The notes under the pieces are model-generated. The model saw only the letters and a list, made by a program, of their open reading frames with translations, made no database searches and was not told the DNA's origin. Below are positions 14,803 to 16,609 of a DNA stretch of 16,609 nt, in pieces. The stretch is from Deltaproteobacteria bacterium (GTDB lineage Bacteria; Myxococcota_A; UBA796): positions 18,711-35,319 of the forward strand of contig PALY01000043.1 in assembly GCA_002707085.1 (NCBI GenBank), read 5' to 3'. The stretch's first letter is position 1. Every line of letters starts with the position of its first letter. A program made the translations under genes and the position numbers.

Positions 14803-16235
14803 TGCCCAGTATTCGCTTCATCACGGCCGCCCTGTTGTGTGCTTCGACCTTGAGTTGTTCCAGGAGTCGGTTTGCCTACACTCCTTGTACAACCAATCAG
14901 CAGTGCAGAGATGCATTTGGTTGGGGCAATGTCTGTGAGGAGCAGTTGTGTGCAGAAGTCGCACCTGAACCTCGCTGTACCGACACCTATCCACCCGACC
15001 TGATTCAACGGAAGAGTGAGTTTCAAGACGCGATCATTATTGGGATGCAGTTTGATCAGTCTGCGTTTGAAGCAGAAATGGATGCAGCGGAATTGGCGAT
15101 TCGGCAAGTCATGAAAAATGAAGGCTTAGATGGCCGATCGTATGGCCTGGTCAAATGTACCAATGAAGAAAGCTCGTCCTTTGATGCTTTGGACCAAGAC
15201 GAAGCCAATGTGTTGGTCAGCGAATATCTGGCCAATGACATCGGTGCTGTGGCGATTATCGGTCCCGCTACTTCTGATCGTGTGGATGCAGCCTTTCTCG
15301 CTGTGGAACCTTACGGCACATTGCTGATGTCACCGACGGCGACCAGTCCGTCTCTTACCCCTTTGGATGGTTTGACTTCGTCTTACAACAATCCCGGGCT
15401 GCTTTGGCGTACAGCACCTCCAGATGATTTGCAAGGGAAGGTGTTGGCCCAATTTATGTCTTCACAGGGCGATAGGAGTGTTGCAGTCATTGTAGAAGAA
15501 GGTCCATATGGGACAGCGCTGGGCGTCGTTTTCGCGGGTCACTTTGAACAAGATGGCGCTACCGTCGATCAGTTGACCTATGAAAGCAACAATGCAGCCA
15601 GTTTGGCTACCCAGTTGGATTCCGCAGCATCAGCAAGTGTGGATGCGGTTCTGTTCATCTCTGCAAACAAGGACGACATTACAGAGTTTCTAACTTCGGT
15701 TGCCACATCTGGATTCGGTTCCAAGAACATATACTTGGCCGACGGGGCGAAGGATAAAGACATCTTTGAAGATATTCCTGGTTTGGAGGAAGCTGAACTG
15801 GAACGCATTTTTGGAACTGCACCAGCGCCGGCCTCTGGTCAGGTCTACGAGAACTTCAAGGATGAGTATGTGAACAAATATGGTCGGCCTGCAGATCAGA
15901 CACCGTTTACGGCCTATGCCTACGATGCGGCGTGGTTGGTGTTGTACGGAACGGCATGGTCACACTACAACGAAGGCCTGCTTACAGGGCTGGGTGTCGC
16001 ACGCGGCTTGAGAATGATCAGCAGTGGTTCAGAAGTGGACATTGGTCCAAGTCAGTGGAATTCTCTCAAAGCTCAATTCAAAGAAGGGCAAACTGTGGAT
16101 GTTCGAGGAGCATCTGGAGAGTTGGATTATGACTCGGAGACTGGGGAGACATCTGCGCCCATCGATGTGTGGGGGGTAGAGTACGATTCTGATGGAAGAA
16201 TCGACTTTCCAACATTGGAAACCTACGACCCCTAG
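14802..16235 (+). CDS. Cys-rich periplasmic-binding-fold (type 1) lipoprotein, LivK-like
   Basis: 477 residues from ATG 14802, overlapping the previous stop by one base, with AGGGGG at 14789-14794. The N-terminus has a hydrophobic signal ending near STLSC (Cys19); the lipobox is imperfect (Thr at -3), so lipidation is likely but not certain. Residues 29-59 hold a cysteine cluster (C29, C35, C45, C50, C59) like the small Cys motifs common in myxobacterial surface proteins. From about 75 the fold looks like a Leu/Ile/Val-type receptor: IIIGMQFD, then AELAIRQV, VAIIGPATSD (150-159), LLMSPTATSPSLT (174-186), a VAVIVEEGPYG strand, and FTAYAYDAAW near the end. These proteins bind small ligands for ABC import or for sensing. 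No permease or ATPase gene is next to it; the neighbours are a kinase and a TPR protein, so sensing is the more likely role (inference). Confidence 0.85.
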   Translation: MPSIRFITAALLCASTLSCSRSRFAYTPCTTNQQCRDAFGWGNVCEEQLCAEVAPEPRCTDTYPPDLIQRKSEFQDAIIIGMQFDQSAFEAEMDAAELAIRQVMKNEGLDGRSYGLVKCTNEESSSFDALDQDEANVLVSEYLANDIGAVAIIGPATSDRVDAAFLAVEPYGTLLMSPTATSPSLTPLDGLTSSYNNPGLLWRTAPPDDLQGKVLAQFMSSQGDRSVAVIVEEGPYGTALGVVFAGHFEQDGATVDQLTYESNNAASLATQLDSAASASVDAVLFISANKDDITEFLTSVATSGFGSKNIYLADGAKDKDIFEDIPGLEEAELERIFGTAPAPASGQVYENFKDEYVNKYGRPADQTPFTAYAYDAAWLVLYGTAWSHYNEGLLTGLGVARGLRMISSGSEVDIGPSQWNSLKAQFKEGQTVDVRGASGELDYDSETGETSAPIDVWGVEYDSDGRIDFPTLETYDP

Positions 16236-16609
16236 CGGACCCGTCCTTCCACGAAAGGCACCTCGATGACTTTCTCGTGATGAATGGGTCCATGGCCGAA
16301 ATACCCATCTTCACCAAACAGTTCTCCATGATCGGATGTGATGGTGAGCCACGTGTTGGGTGGGAGTGCATCAATCAATTCTTCAATCACTTGATCGACC
16401 CATTCGACGGTATGGACTTGTCGGGCGCGAAGTTGGTTTAGCTTGTCCTGGTTGAAGCCCGCCTCTGCTTCGGTAAGCATGGAACCCCCACCCGCTCGCT
16501 TGAAAACTCCATGGACACCATGAATCACAGGCCATGAGCTTTCCGGCTCGTCTGGCGTTGCGTAGGGGTAATGAGTTTCCCCAGTGTTCAGCAGATAAAA
16601 GGTGGGTCG
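16232..16609 (-). CDS. Sulfatase/alkaline phosphatase superfamily hydrolase, C-terminal end (5' partial)
   Basis: The frame is open from the window's right edge (126 residues visible), so the start and the catalytic nucleophile lie outside; a GTG at 16528 is internal. The visible part has FYLLNTGETHYPY, then a DQVIEELIDALPPNTWL stretch, then the metal-binding TSDHGELFG and GHGPIHHEKVIEVPF, the order seen near the C-terminal half of sulfatase-like enzymes. The protein stops only a few residues after VPF, shorter than classical sulfatases, so it may belong to a compact sulfatase-like or phosphoglycerol-transferase-like subgroup. Substrate unknown. It is convergent with the binding-protein gene and the two stop codons share one CTAG. 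Confidence 0.82.
   Translation of the reverse strand, partial: RPTFYLLNTGETHYPYATPDEPESSWPVIHGVHGVFKRAGGGSMLTEAEAGFNQDKLNQLRARQVHTVEWVDQVIEELIDALPPNTWLTITSDHGELFGEDGYFGHGPIHHEKVIEVPFVEGRVR

Overview
The window is about 16.6 kb of chromosomal, densely packed, mid-GC DNA (roughly half G+C by eye). It comes from a Gram-negative bacterium that makes lipid A: it carries BamA, Skp, LpxD and a LolCD-type ABC system. Hanks-type Ser/Thr kinases, a TPR/two-TM protein of a myxobacterial look, a Cys-rich lipoprotein and the order lysS-lolC-lolD-bamA-skp-lpxD-fabZ suggest a Myxococcota-like ('deltaproteobacterial') lineage of moderate GC. That placement is inference from gene content only. No mobile element, CRISPR array, tRNA or rRNA was seen.

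Region 1 (1-2658, +) is a tightly overlapping run: the 3' end of a PgpH-like 7TM-HD c-di-AMP phosphodiesterase gene, ybeY (rRNA maturation endonuclease), prfB (release factor 2) with an intact programmed +1 frameshift site, and a small unrecognised lipoprotein gene. A weak candidate terminator lies where this run meets the convergent kinase gene.

Region 2 (2705-4111, -) is a soluble Ser/Thr protein kinase with a DWG rather than DFG motif. It is divergent from lysS across a 233-bp gap that holds a perfect 14-bp palindrome.

Region 3 (4345-12526, +) is a likely single operon: lysS (class II LysRS), lolC/E-type permease, lolD ATPase, bamA, skp/ompH, lpxD (TTG start) and fabZ. Most junctions overlap by 1-13 nt. 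The envelope genes cover lipoprotein release, outer-membrane protein assembly and chaperoning, lipid A acylation and fatty-acid dehydration. BamA has a three-copy 21-bp repeat after its signal peptide and about 50 extra charged residues inside POTRA4. The usual lpxA does not follow fabZ.

Region 4 (12602-16235, +) is a three-gene cassette with stop/start overlaps. It encodes a membrane Ser/Thr kinase with a Pro/Lys-rich extracytoplasmic tail, a secreted TPR protein with two late hydrophobic segments, and a Cys-rich type 1 periplasmic-binding-fold lipoprotein without an adjacent ABC transporter. It is the best candidate here for an undescribed sensing system.

Region 5 (16232-16609, -) is the C-terminal end of a sulfatase-superfamily protein. 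Its stop codon shares a CTAG with the stop codon of the convergent cassette.
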